A DNA stretch of 64,000 nt from Spirosoma luteum DSM 19990 (GTDB lineage Bacteria > Bacteroidota > Bacteroidia > Cytophagales > Spirosomataceae). Where the stretch lies: contig NZ_KB893279.1 of the NCBI RefSeq assembly GCF_000374065.1, forward strand, positions 107,719-171,718, in the 5' to 3' direction. This document shows, in pieces, positions 48,187-56,883 of this stretch. Below the pieces are notes generated by a model. That model was not told the DNA's origin, made no database searches, and saw only the letters and a list, made by a program, of their open reading frames with translations. The position numbers and the translations under genes were made by a program. Numbering within the stretch: the first letter of the stretch is position 1; each line of letters starts with the position of its first letter.

Positions 48187-50187
48187 TCAGCGTAAAAGTC
48201 CTGCAATTTTATCCAATGTCAACATAACCATTACCGGTTCACCCATCGGCGTATAGCTTGGGTTTGCCGATACAAACAATTGATTGACCAGAGACCGGCA
48301 CTCGGTTGCACTCAAGCGGGTCAGGTGATGCAACGCAGATCGGCGCGATAGCGATCGGGCCATAGACTCAATCTTGTCTAATTTTAACTGGCCTGTATCA
48401 GCCCGTAATTGAGTCAGTAAGTTGGCAAACAGGTCTTCTTCATTTTCCCCCATGGTCAATGTAGGAACACCCCGAATGATAAAGGTGTTTGCGCCAAGTT
48501 CATCAAATTCAAAACCCAGATGAATCAGGTCTTCGCGCAAATCAAGTGCCAACTGGAAATCAACGGGCATCAACGTCACTGTTTTAGGGAATAACAACTG
48601 CTGCGAGGCTCCGTTCTGCTTGGTCAATGCTGTATGAAACTGGTCGTACAGGATACGCTCGTAAGCCCGACGCTGGTCAATGAGCATCACGCCCGATTTA
48701 ACCGGGGCTAACAGATATCGGTTTTGTACCTGAATAATGTGCTCATCTTCCATCAGTGCCGGGGCATCGGCTCCGGCTGTTTCCAGCCCCATCTGCAACT
48801 GATTGGCACGGCTACCCAGCGTAATGGACTCATTATCGGAACCTGGCGCTGCCGGTTTAGAATTGCCCAGCCAGTCGCCTTCGTCAGTACTGTCGGTTGT
48901 CCGAACGGGCGTATCGGTTCCGGCAACGCCCTCGTAGAGCGTTTGCCAGTTATTGACCGATGGTCTTTTGGGCAGATCGAAGCTACTGCCAGCCGCTTTA
49001 TCCAGTGAGTCAGTGCGGGATGGATTCTGCTCCTTTGTCGAAGTGCCCGACGACCAGGAAGGCGTAACGGGACGGGGTAGCTGGCTTTCTGTACTGTGTG
49101 TGGATGCGCCCTTAACACCAACTGAAGGTTGAGTGGCGTCGGGCCGGGAACCGGTCAGGAAGTTAACATCCAATTCAAAATCAAGCGACGGAGCCAGATT
49201 GTACACACCAACGGCTTTACGAACAGCCGCCATCATTATGGCATATACAGACCGCTCGTCATCAAATTTTATCTCCGTTTTGGTCGGGTGAATGTTGATA
49301 TCGATGTGCGATGGGTCAATATCAATAAAAAGGACGTAGAAAGGCTGGCTTCCGTCGGGGAGGGTGCCCTCATAGGCTCCCACAACGGCATGATGCAGGT
49401 AGTTATGCTTAATGTATCGGTTATTGACGAAGAAGAACTGCTCATTCCGTGCTTTCCTGGCCGATTCCGGTTTGCCAATGTAGCCATGCACGGTGACGTA
49501 GGGAGTTTGCTCCTCGCAGAAGTTCAATTGCTCCCGGTAGCTTTTGCCAAACATATCCACAATTCGGCGACTGAGTTTTCCAGCGGGCAGATTGTATAGT
49601 TCCTGATCGTTGTGGAAAAGCGAAAAGGCAACCTCTGGATTGGCGAGAGCTACCCGTTGAAACTCGTCGATGATATGTCGCATCTCCACCGAATTCGACT
49701 TCAGAAAGTTGCGTCGGGCAGGTACGTTGAAGAACAGGTTCTTGATGAGCAGGTTGGTACCGGGTAAACAGGATATGGATTCCTGGGCTTTAATGTCGGA
49801 GCCCTCAATCCGAATCAGGGTGCCCAGTTCTTCTTCCGCCCGGCGCGTCCGCATCTCAATCTGGGCAACAGCCGCAATGGAAGCCAGCGCTTCGCCCCGA
49901 AACCCCATGGTTCGAATGCGAAACAAATCATCAGACGAGCGGATTTTGGATGTGGCATGACGCTCAAAACTCATACGGGCATCGGTTTCGGTCATGCCGG
50001 AGCCATCATCCACAATCTGAATCAGATTACGGCCTGCTTCCCGGATGATGACCTGCACCGATTTAGCTTTGGCATCCACCGAATTCTCCAGCAACTCTTT
50101 TACCACCGAAGCAGGACGTTGAACCACCTCACCAGCAGCAATCTGATTGGCAATCGAATCGGGTAGCAGCTGAATTACATTTAACAT
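48187..50187 (-). CDS. mutL: DNA mismatch repair protein MutL
   Basis: This 666-residue GHKL ATPase has VVKELLENSVDAKAKSVQV (Mg/ATP motif I), IVDDGSGM (motif II), and TMGFRGEALASIA (motif III). The N-terminal domain (1-330) is followed by a poorly conserved Ser/Pro/Thr linker (about 340-470) and the C-terminal dimerisation domain (about 475-666). The endonuclease motif DQHA(x)2E(x)4E appears degenerate (DQRRAYERILYD), so nicking activity is uncertain. It couples MutS recognition to strand removal. It lies upstream of the rhomboid pair on the same strand. Cytosolic. Confidence 0.95.
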   Translation of the reverse strand: MLNVIQLLPDSIANQIAAGEVVQRPASVVKELLENSVDAKAKSVQVIIREAGRNLIQIVDDGSGMTETDARMSFERHATSKIRSSDDLFRIRTMGFRGEALASIAAVAQIEMRTRRAEEELGTLIRIEGSDIKAQESISCLPGTNLLIKNLFFNVPARRNFLKSNSVEMRHIIDEFQRVALANPEVAFSLFHNDQELYNLPAGKLSRRIVDMFGKSYREQLNFCEEQTPYVTVHGYIGKPESARKARNEQFFFVNNRYIKHNYLHHAVVGAYEGTLPDGSQPFYVLFIDIDPSHIDINIHPTKTEIKFDDERSVYAIMMAAVRKAVGVYNLAPSLDFELDVNFLTGSRPDATQPSVGVKGASTHSTESQLPRPVTPSWSSGTSTKEQNPSRTDSLDKAAGSSFDLPKRPSVNNWQTLYEGVAGTDTPVRTTDSTDEGDWLGNSKPAAPGSDNESITLGSRANQLQMGLETAGADAPALMEDEHIIQVQNRYLLAPVKSGVMLIDQRRAYERILYDQFHTALTKQNGASQQLLFPKTVTLMPVDFQLALDLREDLIHLGFEFDELGANTFIIRGVPTLTMGENEEDLFANLLTQLRADTGQLKLDKIESMARSLSRRSALHHLTRLSATECRSLVNQLFVSANPSYTPMGEPVMVMLTLDKIAGLLR

Positions 50188-50345
50188 ATACCTGGTATGC
50201 GATGACTAACGGAACCTTAACAATACAAAAAAATAACCCATAATAGCTGTAGATAATTCAACAAGAACGGTTTGATCAGCCAGGAGTATTCTTTCTGTTT
50301 CCGTATGCTACCACCGACTGGATAAGACAGGAAAGTAAAAAGCAA

Positions 50346-50382
50346 CTGCCAGCCCGAAACAGAAAGTGTCTCGAGCTGGCAG
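50346..50382 (-). terminator. Rho-independent terminator of rpsJ
   Basis: On the minus strand, ctgccagc and gctggcag (50346-50353 and 50375-50382) form an 8-base perfect stem, extendable to 11 with one mismatch, followed by gctttttac. It starts 24 bases after the rpsJ stop. Confidence 0.75.
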
Positions 50383-50405
50383 CATTAAAATTCTCAAAAA
50401 AGCCG

Positions 50406-50711
50406 TTAAACTTTGATTTCTACATCAACACCACTCGGCAATTCGAGTTTCATCAGAGCATCCACCGTTTTGGCACTGCTACTGTAAATGTCAACGAGCC
50501 GCTTATAGGTACAAAGCTGAAACTGCTCCCGCGCCTTTTTATTGACGTGGGGCGACCGCAGTACAGTATAAATTTCCTTTTTGGTTGGCAGGGGGATAGG
50601 TCCACTAACAATGGCACCGGTTGACTTAACCGCCTTGACAATTTTCTCTGCTGACTTATCGACCAGCATGTGGTCGAATGATTTCAGCTTAATGCGAATT
50701 TTTTGACTCAT
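50406..50711 (-). CDS. rpsJ: 30S ribosomal protein S10
   Basis: The 101-residue S10 from the second ATG (MSQKIRIKLKSFDHMLVDKSAEKIV) carries the family signature ATGAIVSGPIPLPTKKEIYTVLRSPHVNKKAREQF. S10 sits in the 30S head and also binds NusB in antitermination. The longer frame starts at 50726 with five extra residues (MNQNT) that are not part of the usual S10. Here it is a single gene: the fusA stop lies about 270 bases upstream, behind strong hairpins, and a perfect TACCTTTG -7 element precedes rpsJ, so it has its own promoter rather than following the rest of a str operon. Confidence 0.97.
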   Translation of the reverse strand: MSQKIRIKLKSFDHMLVDKSAEKIVKAVKSTGAIVSGPIPLPTKKEIYTVLRSPHVNKKAREQFQLCTYKRLVDIYSSSAKTVDALMKLELPSGVDVEIKV

Positions 50712-50784
50712 TGTGTTCTGGTTCATTAGATGAAAGCATCCGGCGAAAGAACCATTTACTCCGTCGGGGCCTTAAATGCGGGTG

Positions 50785-50792
50785 CAAAGGTA
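50785..50792 (-). promoter_or_regulatory. rpsJ promoter -7 element
   Basis: TACCTTTG on the minus strand (50792 to 50785) matches TAnnTTTG exactly. No exact -33 TTG was seen; a run of T lies at the expected distance. The leader to the ATG at 50711 would be about 70 bases. Confidence 0.5.
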
Positions 50793-50843
50793 CGGGAAAA
50801 TCAGGAGAGGAGAAAACTCAGACCGACTATTTCTTTTAAGATT

Positions 50844-50882
50844 GTTTGCCGATAATGCGAAGCAATCGCATTATCGGCAAAC
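50844..50882. repeat. Perfect hairpin between fusA and rpsJ
   Basis: gtttgccgataatgcga (50844-50860) and tcgcattatcggcaaac (50866-50882) are exact reverse complements over 17 bases with a 5-base loop. It lies upstream of the rpsJ promoter, downstream of fusA. Confidence 0.8.
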
Positions 50883-50911
50883 CAAGTGCTTATTCGCACA
50901 AATTTAATCTC

Positions 50912-50959
50912 CACAAACAGAAGAGCCGTTCAGCTTCCCGAACGGCTCTTCTGTTTGTG
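50912..50959 (-). terminator. Strong hairpin after fusA
   Basis: Arms 50912-50931 and 50940-50959 form a perfect 20-base stem with an 8-base loop, starting 20 bases after the fusA stop. It lacks a pure T-tract but should block read-through into rpsJ. Confidence 0.75.
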
Positions 50960-50979
50960 CTAGTGCTTGGTAAGCTTAT

Positions 50980-53094
50980 TTATTTGCTGCCGCCTTTTTC
51001 TTTGGCAACAACGGTATCGGCAATGCTCTGCGGTACTACTTCGTAGTGGGCGAAGGTCAGGTTAGCCGTAGCCCGGCCCGACGACATCGTACGCAGGTCC
51101 GTTACGTAACCGAACAACTCCGACAGGGGAACGTCTGCTTTAATTACCTGCGAGCCCGCTTTGCTATCCATGCCTTTCATTACACCCCGACGACGGTTGA
51201 GGTCACCGGTGATAGGACCTGTGTATTCTTCTGGTGTTAATACTTCAACGGCCATGATTGGTTCGAGTAATTTCGGACCAGCCTGACGGGCAGCTTCACG
51301 GAAGCCCAAACGCGCTGCCATTTCGAAGGATAGCGAATCGGAGTCAACATCGTGGTACGAACCGTGGACTAACCGAACTTTCATGCTTTCGAGCGGGAAG
51401 CCGGCAAGTGGTCCGTTTTTCAGCGATTCGTCGAATCCTTTCTGAACGGCAGGGATAAATTCGCGGGGAATCACACCACCTACAATACCATTCACAAACT
51501 CAAGACCCGGCTGAATAACACCCGTTTCATCTTCGCCCCGTGGCCCAAGTTCAAACACGATGTCGGCAAATTTACCGCGACCACCCGTTTGTTTCTTGTA
51601 TACCTCGCGGTGTTCAACGTTTTTGGTCAGCTTCTCTTTGTAAGCCACCTGCGGAGCACCCTGATTTACTTCTACCTTGAACTCACGACGCATCCGGTCG
51701 ATGATGATTTCGAGGTGAAGTTCACCCATCCCCCGGATAATGGTTTGGCCGGTTTCTTCGTTCGATTCAACTTTAAGGGTTGGATCTTCTTCAATCAGTT
51801 TACCAATTGCTTTCGAGAAGTTGTCCTGATCGGCCGTTTTCTTCGGCTCGATAGCGTAACCAATAACCGGCTCCGGGAACACCATCGACTCGAGTACGAT
51901 TGGATTCTTTTCATCCGACAGGGTATCGCCCGTTTTGATGTCTTTGAATCCAACTACCGCACCAATGTCACCCGCTTCCAGCCGATCAATCTGATTCTGC
52001 TTGTTAGCGTGCATCTGGAAAATACGCGAGATACGCTCCTTATTGCCCGAACGGTTGTTCAGTACATACGATCCTGACTCCAGTACACCCGAATACGAAC
52101 GAACAAAACACAGACGACCTACGTAAGGGTCAGTAGCAATTTTGAAGGCCAGACCAGCAAAAGGCTCCAGCGACGATGGCTTGCGCGAAATTTCTTCACC
52201 CGTGTTTGGGTTGGTTCCTTTGATGCTCTCCTTGTCCATCGGTGATGGCAACAGGGCCATTACATAATCGAGCATGGTTTGAACACCCTTGTTTTTGAAG
52301 GACGAACCGCAAAGCATTGGAACGATTTTCATCGAGATCGTTGCTTTACGCAGGGCCGTCAGAATCTCATCTTCTGAAATCGACTCAGGATCCTCAAAGA
52401 ATTTCTCCATCAGCGTATCGTCAAATTCGGCAACGGCTTCGAGAAGTTTCTCCCGCCATTCGGTTGCTTCCTCCAGCATGTCGGCCGGAATAGGAACCTC
52501 CTGGAAGGTCATACCCTTATCGTCTTCATTCCACTGAATACCCCGGAAGTTAACGAGATCAACTACGCCTTTAAAGTTGTCTTCTTCGCCAATTGGTAGT
52601 TGCAGCGGGACGGCATAGCTACCAAGCATTTCCTTCACCTGCTTGCACACGTTCAGGAAGTCGGCACCAGACCGGTCCATTTTATTAACGAATCCCAAAC
52701 GGGCTACGTTGTAGTTATTGGCCAAACGCCAGTTCGTTTCCGACTGTGGCTCAACGCCGTCAACGGCACTAAACAGGAATACCAGTCCATCCAATACACG
52801 CAGCGACCGGTTTACTTCAACCGTAAAGTCAACGTGACCTGGGGTATCGATGATGTTGATATGGTATTTTTTGTCGCGGTAGGTCCAGTCAACAGTAGTA
52901 GCAGCGGAAGTAATAGTGATACCCCGTTCCTGCTCCTGCTCCATCCAGTCCATGGTAGCGGCACCGTCGTGTACTTCACCAATCTTGTGACTTACGCCGG
53001 CGTAATAGAGGATACGTTCGGTTGTGGTCGTCTTGCCCGCATCAATGTGGGCAGCGATACCGATGTTCCTCGTGAAATCTAAATCGCGAGCCAT
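50980..53094 (-). CDS. fusA: Elongation factor G
   Basis: The 704-residue GTPase moves tRNA and mRNA through the ribosome. G motifs: AHIDAGKTTTTERILYY (G1), DTPGHVDFT (G3) and NKMDRSGAD (G4). Domains II-V follow in order, with the domain IV/V stretch LEVLTPEEYTGPITGDLNRRRG. Usually fusA follows rpsL and rpsG and precedes rpsJ, but here nothing ribosomal lies upstream for more than 600 bases and the gene has its own promoter (53181-53211), so the str operon is split. The start ATG at 53092-53094 (MARDLDFTRNIGIAAHID) is canonical. Confidence 0.97.
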   Translation of the reverse strand: MARDLDFTRNIGIAAHIDAGKTTTTERILYYAGVSHKIGEVHDGAATMDWMEQEQERGITITSAATTVDWTYRDKKYHINIIDTPGHVDFTVEVNRSLRVLDGLVFLFSAVDGVEPQSETNWRLANNYNVARLGFVNKMDRSGADFLNVCKQVKEMLGSYAVPLQLPIGEEDNFKGVVDLVNFRGIQWNEDDKGMTFQEVPIPADMLEEATEWREKLLEAVAEFDDTLMEKFFEDPESISEDEILTALRKATISMKIVPMLCGSSFKNKGVQTMLDYVMALLPSPMDKESIKGTNPNTGEEISRKPSSLEPFAGLAFKIATDPYVGRLCFVRSYSGVLESGSYVLNNRSGNKERISRIFQMHANKQNQIDRLEAGDIGAVVGFKDIKTGDTLSDEKNPIVLESMVFPEPVIGYAIEPKKTADQDNFSKAIGKLIEEDPTLKVESNEETGQTIIRGMGELHLEIIIDRMRREFKVEVNQGAPQVAYKEKLTKNVEHREVYKKQTGGRGKFADIVFELGPRGEDETGVIQPGLEFVNGIVGGVIPREFIPAVQKGFDESLKNGPLAGFPLESMKVRLVHGSYHDVDSDSLSFEMAARLGFREAARQAGPKLLEPIMAVEVLTPEEYTGPITGDLNRRRGVMKGMDSKAGSQVIKADVPLSELFGYVTDLRTMSSGRATANLTFAHYEVVPQSIADTVVAKEKGGSK

Positions 53095-53180
53095 TAGTTT
53101 GTTATCCTAAAAGTTATGTTTTCTGTAATCGGAAAAGGAATCGGTACTGAAAATAATTGACCCCTCTGTAAATCAGGACG

Positions 53181-53211
53181 CAAAATTACTGAAAGTCAAC
53201 CGAAAAATCAA
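53181..53211 (-). promoter_or_regulatory. fusA promoter
   Basis: On the minus strand TTG (53211 to 53209), 20 bases, then TAATTTTG (53188 to 53181) is a full match to the Bacteroidota -33/-7 consensus. The leader to the ATG is about 80 bases. It shows that fusA is transcribed independently of rpsL/rpsG. Confidence 0.6.
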
Positions 53212-53705
53212 TGCTATGCCCAAGAATATCGCAGAAACTATTCCCCTTTTTCGACCATTCTAACCATGAGAAGGTTACCGTAGAACATGGTTGCAACTTG
53301 GAATCATGCAAAATTCGTACATCGCTCCACTCAGAATTGCCTGGACGTATGCCCGCCAGGAAAAACGGCAGTACGTAGTTGTCTATTTTCTATAGGCTAT
53401 CTGCCAACTGGCAGACTGTTGCCATTGACGGACTCAATTTATCGCACGGACGAGTGGGTAATTCACAGCAAAAGTACCCAGTGAAATTGATTTGCTTTTT
53501 CAATAAAATCTGGATAAACGCGTGGTGCTCATCGGTGGGAGTGGGTTGCGGCTACGGCTCGCGCTGTAAGGGTTGTGCTGACCGCCCGCATCAGTGACTT
53601 TAGCCTGCTGAATGAGCTAACCAGCCTTGTAGACCTTGAAGCGGAGCTCGCTATTTAGCGGGGCACCCGAAAGAAATGATGAAGCAGAAGAAGGCTTAGT
53701 TCTAG
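53212..53705. other. Gene-free interval with a possible coding remnant
   Basis: No recognised gene. A 46-codon stretch (53518-53658, plus strand) has coding-like codon use and ends with DFSLLNELTSLVDLEAELAI, but starts after a TAA and has no start codon, so it may be the tail of a lost gene. Longer open frames on the plus strand (53287-53597) show no family features. A small palindrome tctgcca/tggcaga lies near 53400. Confidence 0.3.
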
Positions 53706-53767
53706 TCTAATGACATACAAAAAGACCTCTTCAGGTTGATGAAGAGGTCTTTTTGTATGTCATTAGA
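53706..53767. terminator. Perfect 28-base hairpin, bidirectional terminator
   Basis: Arms 53706-53733 and 53740-53767 are exact reverse complements over 28 bases around the loop ggttga. The stem includes an aaaaag/cttttt block, giving T-runs on both strands. It follows the S24 repressor gene, read leftward. Confidence 0.85.
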
Positions 53768-53773
53768 ATGATG

Positions 53774-54487
53774 TTACTCTACGGGGGCTTCCACAATGGC
53801 TATTATTTTCCATAATCCCCGGATATCCTGCAATGGCACTGTTACGTTGCCGCCGTTGGGGTTGTCCGAGTGAAGCGTCAGGTATTTACGGGTCAGAAGT
53901 TCATTGTCCCGGATGCGTTTGACAACGAAGTAATCCCGGTACATCACCGCATACACCGCACCCGACTGATACTCCCAGTCGTTCTCATTAACAGGCATGG
54001 CTAATACCTTGGCACCATGTGCCAGCTGCGGACTCATACTATTGCCCGAAATTTCCAGCACAACTGTGTTCTTCTGTCCTTTTATCAGTGGTCTGCGAAC
54101 CCGAAAATGCTCTATATCAGACGAACTAACCGTATCTGAATAACTTTCGACAAACGTGGCGTAAAACTTGACCGGTATGAACGGAACGTCGATGGTATCG
54201 TCTTCAGCAACCATGATCCGGGCATTGGCTTCGGGCGAATTCAGTACGGGTGCAATACCCCGAATCAGGTAATCGGCACTGATTTGGGGGTAACAGGCCA
54301 GCAAACTCATGATTGTATCGTACGATGGCTTTGCCCGGCCATTGAGGATGTTGTAAAACTTGGATGGGTTCTCCCCCAACTCTTTGGCAATCTGGTAAAT
54401 AGTGATTCCCAGCGCATCGAAAATCTGTTTCAGCCGGTCCTGAATCGTTAGGGAAGTGTCCATATTCTTCAAACAATTTTCAACCAT
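53774..54487 (-). CDS. XRE-type repressor with S24 (LexA/CI-like) C-terminal domain
   Basis: The 237-residue protein has a helix-turn-helix (about residues 13-75, ITIYQIAKELGENPSKFYNILNGRAKPS) and a LexA-like S24 domain (about 130-232). The candidate catalytic pair is Ser in ISGNSMSPQ and Lys in YFVVKRI, both at the usual places. I see no clear Ala-Gly or Cys-Gly cleavage site in the linker. ATG 54487 or 54463 (MDTSLTIQDRLKQ) could be the start. It is divergent from a Y-family polymerase gene across 120 bases holding an inverted repeat, like an umuDC or prophage-repressor unit. It probably represses both genes; whether it self-cleaves is unknown. Confidence 0.82.
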   Translation of the reverse strand: MVENCLKNMDTSLTIQDRLKQIFDALGITIYQIAKELGENPSKFYNILNGRAKPSYDTIMSLLACYPQISADYLIRGIAPVLNSPEANARIMVAEDDTIDVPFIPVKFYATFVESYSDTVSSSDIEHFRVRRPLIKGQKNTVVLEISGNSMSPQLAHGAKVLAMPVNENDWEYQSGAVYAVMYRDYFVVKRIRDNELLTRKYLTLHSDNPNGGNVTVPLQDIRGLWKIIAIVEAPVE

Positions 54488-54512
54488 TACGGGGCAGATA
54501 CTTGCTGATATG

Positions 54513-54540
54513 ATATAAGTAAAATATATTGCACTTGTAT
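54513..54540. promoter_or_regulatory. Candidate operator between the S24 repressor and the Y-family polymerase
   Basis: atataagtaaaata (54513-54526) faces tattgcacttgtat (54527-54540), an inverted repeat with 11 of 14 positions matching. A further half-site acttg is at about 54500. The arms meet mid-way between the divergent starts, the expected place for shared control. Confidence 0.4.
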
Positions 54541-54607
54541 TACGACAAATATACTACGAATACAGACGAATCCATAAAAGAACAGCCAATTTCTTCATTG
54601 AGACGCA

Positions 54608-55873
54608 ATGAACCGGAACCGACTCAGTACCCATAGTCTGCCCACGATATTATTCATCGACATGAATAGTTTCTTTGCCTCCTGCGAGCAGCAGGATAAT
54701 TACTGGTTACGGGGTCGGCCGGTGGGGGTGTGTGTATACACGGGGCGGCACGGGTGCATTATTGCGCCTTCGATAGAGGCAAAGGTGAGGGGCGTAAAAA
54801 CAGGTATGCGGCTGGATGAAGCCATTGCACTTTGCCCGGATTTAGTACCGCTCGAAACCCACCCGGCCCGGTATAGGGAATACCACGTCAGGATTATTGA
54901 CGTGCTCCGTACATTCTCCGATGATGTAGTGCCAAAAAGCATTGACGAAGCGGTTGTTGATTTGACGAACTACCAGCTTGTATATAAAGACATGCGGCAA
55001 ACCGCGCTGGCTATCAAACAGGCCATCCGGCAAAAAGTGGGCGACTGGCTGCGGTGTTCCATTGGTATGGCTCCCAACGTGTTCCTGGCTAAGTTGGCCT
55101 CCGATATGCAGAAACCCGATGGCCTGACCGTCATTACGCCCGATACTATTGACGATGTGCTGCGAACCCTGGTGCTCACCGATTTGCCAGGAATTGGTCA
55201 TCGAATGGCAGCCCGATTGCAGGCTGGTGGTGTACACACACCGCTCGAACTACGGTATGCATCGCCGGAACACCTGCGGGCCGTTTGTAAGAGCATCGTT
55301 GGCTGGCACTGGCACCTGCGGCTAAATTTTAAAGGAGAGGTGGATCTGGACACAAACCCGGATACTAAAAGTATGTCGGCCATGCGGACGATTTCGGCAG
55401 ACCAGCGTCACTCAACCGACCGGCTGGATGAGTTGCTGCAATCGCTCTGCCTGACCCTGGAACGGCGGATGGTGCAAAAAGGTATCTATTGCCGGGACAT
55501 GTCGTTTTCCTGCCGATACCATACGGGCAAAACCTATAATTACGAAGTCCATTTTGACACGCCGAAACAGGACGGCACGGAACTGTACCAGATTATTCGG
55601 GAACGGATGGTAAAGTTTCAGTCGGCGCACCAGTGCGAACCTGTCCTGAATGAGCATTTGCGGAGCATGTGCGTGGCTGTTTTCCAGTTCATACCAGCGG
55701 AGGTAGTGCCGCTGAACCTGTTCGAAAACAATAGCCGAAAAAGTAAATTCCGCCAAACCCTATATGATGCCAAAACGAAGTTCAGAGCCGGTAAACTGGT
55801 TCGTGCCACGGAACTACGCGATAATCCGGTCTACCGGGACGTGATAGGGTTCGGAAATATTAAGGATTTGTAG
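54608..55873 (+). CDS. Y-family DNA polymerase (UmuC/DinB-like)
   Basis: The 421-residue translesion polymerase has FIDMNSFFASCEQQ (first catalytic Asp and the Phe-rich steric gate) and SIDEAVVDLTNY (catalytic Asp and Glu), then the helix-hairpin-helix LTDLPGIGHRMAARLQAGGV and a little-finger domain at about 240-350. It copies damaged DNA at the price of errors. The closest subgroup looks like UmuC or its Bacteroidota relatives; full resolution needs a tree. It is divergent from the S24 repressor, a UmuD-like arrangement where the partner is a regulator instead. A strong hairpin follows its stop. Confidence 0.9.
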   Translation: MNRNRLSTHSLPTILFIDMNSFFASCEQQDNYWLRGRPVGVCVYTGRHGCIIAPSIEAKVRGVKTGMRLDEAIALCPDLVPLETHPARYREYHVRIIDVLRTFSDDVVPKSIDEAVVDLTNYQLVYKDMRQTALAIKQAIRQKVGDWLRCSIGMAPNVFLAKLASDMQKPDGLTVITPDTIDDVLRTLVLTDLPGIGHRMAARLQAGGVHTPLELRYASPEHLRAVCKSIVGWHWHLRLNFKGEVDLDTNPDTKSMSAMRTISADQRHSTDRLDELLQSLCLTLERRMVQKGIYCRDMSFSCRYHTGKTYNYEVHFDTPKQDGTELYQIIRERMVKFQSAHQCEPVLNEHLRSMCVAVFQFIPAEVVPLNLFENNSRKSKFRQTLYDAKTKFRAGKLVRATELRDNPVYRDVIGFGNIKDL

Positions 55874-55879
55874 AAAAAG

Positions 55880-55931
55880 GGTTCCTGGCTGGCATTCATT
55901 GATAGATAATGATGAATGCCAGCCAGGAACC
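55880..55931. terminator. Bidirectional 20-base perfect hairpin
   Basis: ggttcctggctggcattcat (55880-55899) and its exact reverse complement (55912-55931) flank a 12-base loop. It lies between the convergent Y-family polymerase and pirin genes and can end both. Confidence 0.85.
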
Positions 55932-55936
55932 AGAAA

Positions 55937-56797
55937 TTAGTTCAGTACGCCCATGCGCCCATTCTGAAAATCATCGAAGGCTGCCAGAATCTCTTCCCGT
56001 GTGTTCATTACGAAAGGACCATACACGGCTAGTGGCTCCCTGATTGGTTCGCCAGCCAGAATGAGCAATTTCGTTCCAGCCACTGTGGACAACGTAATGG
56101 TATCGCCATCGGCGTTGAAAAGGGCAATTTGCCCCCGTTCAATGGGTTGCGAGTTCGCACCAGCCGAACCACTCAGTACATACACCATCAGGCTATAGTC
56201 ATGGGGTACAGTAAGGGTCTCGGTTTGTCCACCAGAGAGCATTAAATCTGCTACTACAATTGGACTGAATGTATGAGCCGGGCCTGCCAGACCGGTCAGT
56301 TCTCCGGCAATAACCCGTAGTTGACCACCACCCGCCAATGTAGACGAGGGAATTTTGTCCGCCGTAATTTCCTGATACTTCGGAGGGCTCATCTTGTCTT
56401 TGGCGGGTAAATTGACCCACAACTGCACAAAGTCCAGCTGCCCACCCTGGCGCGAGAATTCGCGTTCGTGTTTCTCATCGTGAATAATACCCGATGCGGC
56501 CGTCATCCACTGCACATCGCCCGCGAAGAGTTTCCCCTGATTCCCCGCCGAGTCGCGGTGCTCCAGAGCCCCTTCAAAGACGATAGTTACCGTTTCGAAG
56601 CCCCGGTGTGGATGTTGGTCGACGCCTTTCGGCTCCCTAGAGGGTTCCACTTGCATGGGGCCATGATGGTCCAGCAGTAAAAAAGGATTAAACGGTCTTG
56701 AACCCTGAGGGTGAAAGGCGTTAAGACCAACAAACCCGTCACCCACACTACTCGGGGTGGCGGTTTGAATGTTGGCTATGGTACGTTGCGTTTTCAT
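55937..56797 (-). CDS. Pirin-family protein (bicupin)
   Basis: The 286-residue protein has the N-terminal pirin cupin with NPFLLLDHHGPMQ, HPHRGFETVTIVFEGALEHRDSAGN and metal-binding His residues, then HDEKHEREFSRQGGQLDFVQLWVNLP. A second cupin follows (about 165-270). Pirins bind a metal, and some act as quercetin 2,3-dioxygenases; the role in bacteria varies. It is a single cytosolic gene. A 14-base palindrome (56817-56830) lies about 20 bases upstream of its ATG and overlaps a near-consensus -7 element, so a repressor that reacts to oxidants or quinones would fit; that is inference. Confidence 0.9.
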   Translation of the reverse strand: MKTQRTIANIQTATPSSVGDGFVGLNAFHPQGSRPFNPFLLLDHHGPMQVEPSREPKGVDQHPHRGFETVTIVFEGALEHRDSAGNQGKLFAGDVQWMTAASGIIHDEKHEREFSRQGGQLDFVQLWVNLPAKDKMSPPKYQEITADKIPSSTLAGGGQLRVIAGELTGLAGPAHTFSPIVVADLMLSGGQTETLTVPHDYSLMVYVLSGSAGANSQPIERGQIALFNADGDTITLSTVAGTKLLILAGEPIREPLAVYGPFVMNTREEILAAFDDFQNGRMGVLN

Positions 56798-56816
56798 AAT
56801 TGATGTATTTGTACTA

Positions 56817-56830
56817 AATGTATATACATT
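56817..56830. promoter_or_regulatory. Palindromic operator candidate of the pirin gene
   Basis: aatgtatatacatt is a perfect 14-base palindrome. It overlaps a -7-like element tacattta on the minus strand (56822 to 56815) and lies 20 bases before the pirin ATG. Confidence 0.5.
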
Positions 56831-56883
56831 AAATTACTAAACTGTGTTTTTCACTAGCAAGTTCACATCACATCGTATCAACA

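Noticed and set aside
52071..52095. REP-like word gactccagt in fusA
   Set aside because: Inside conserved coding sequence, without the full palindrome or tail.
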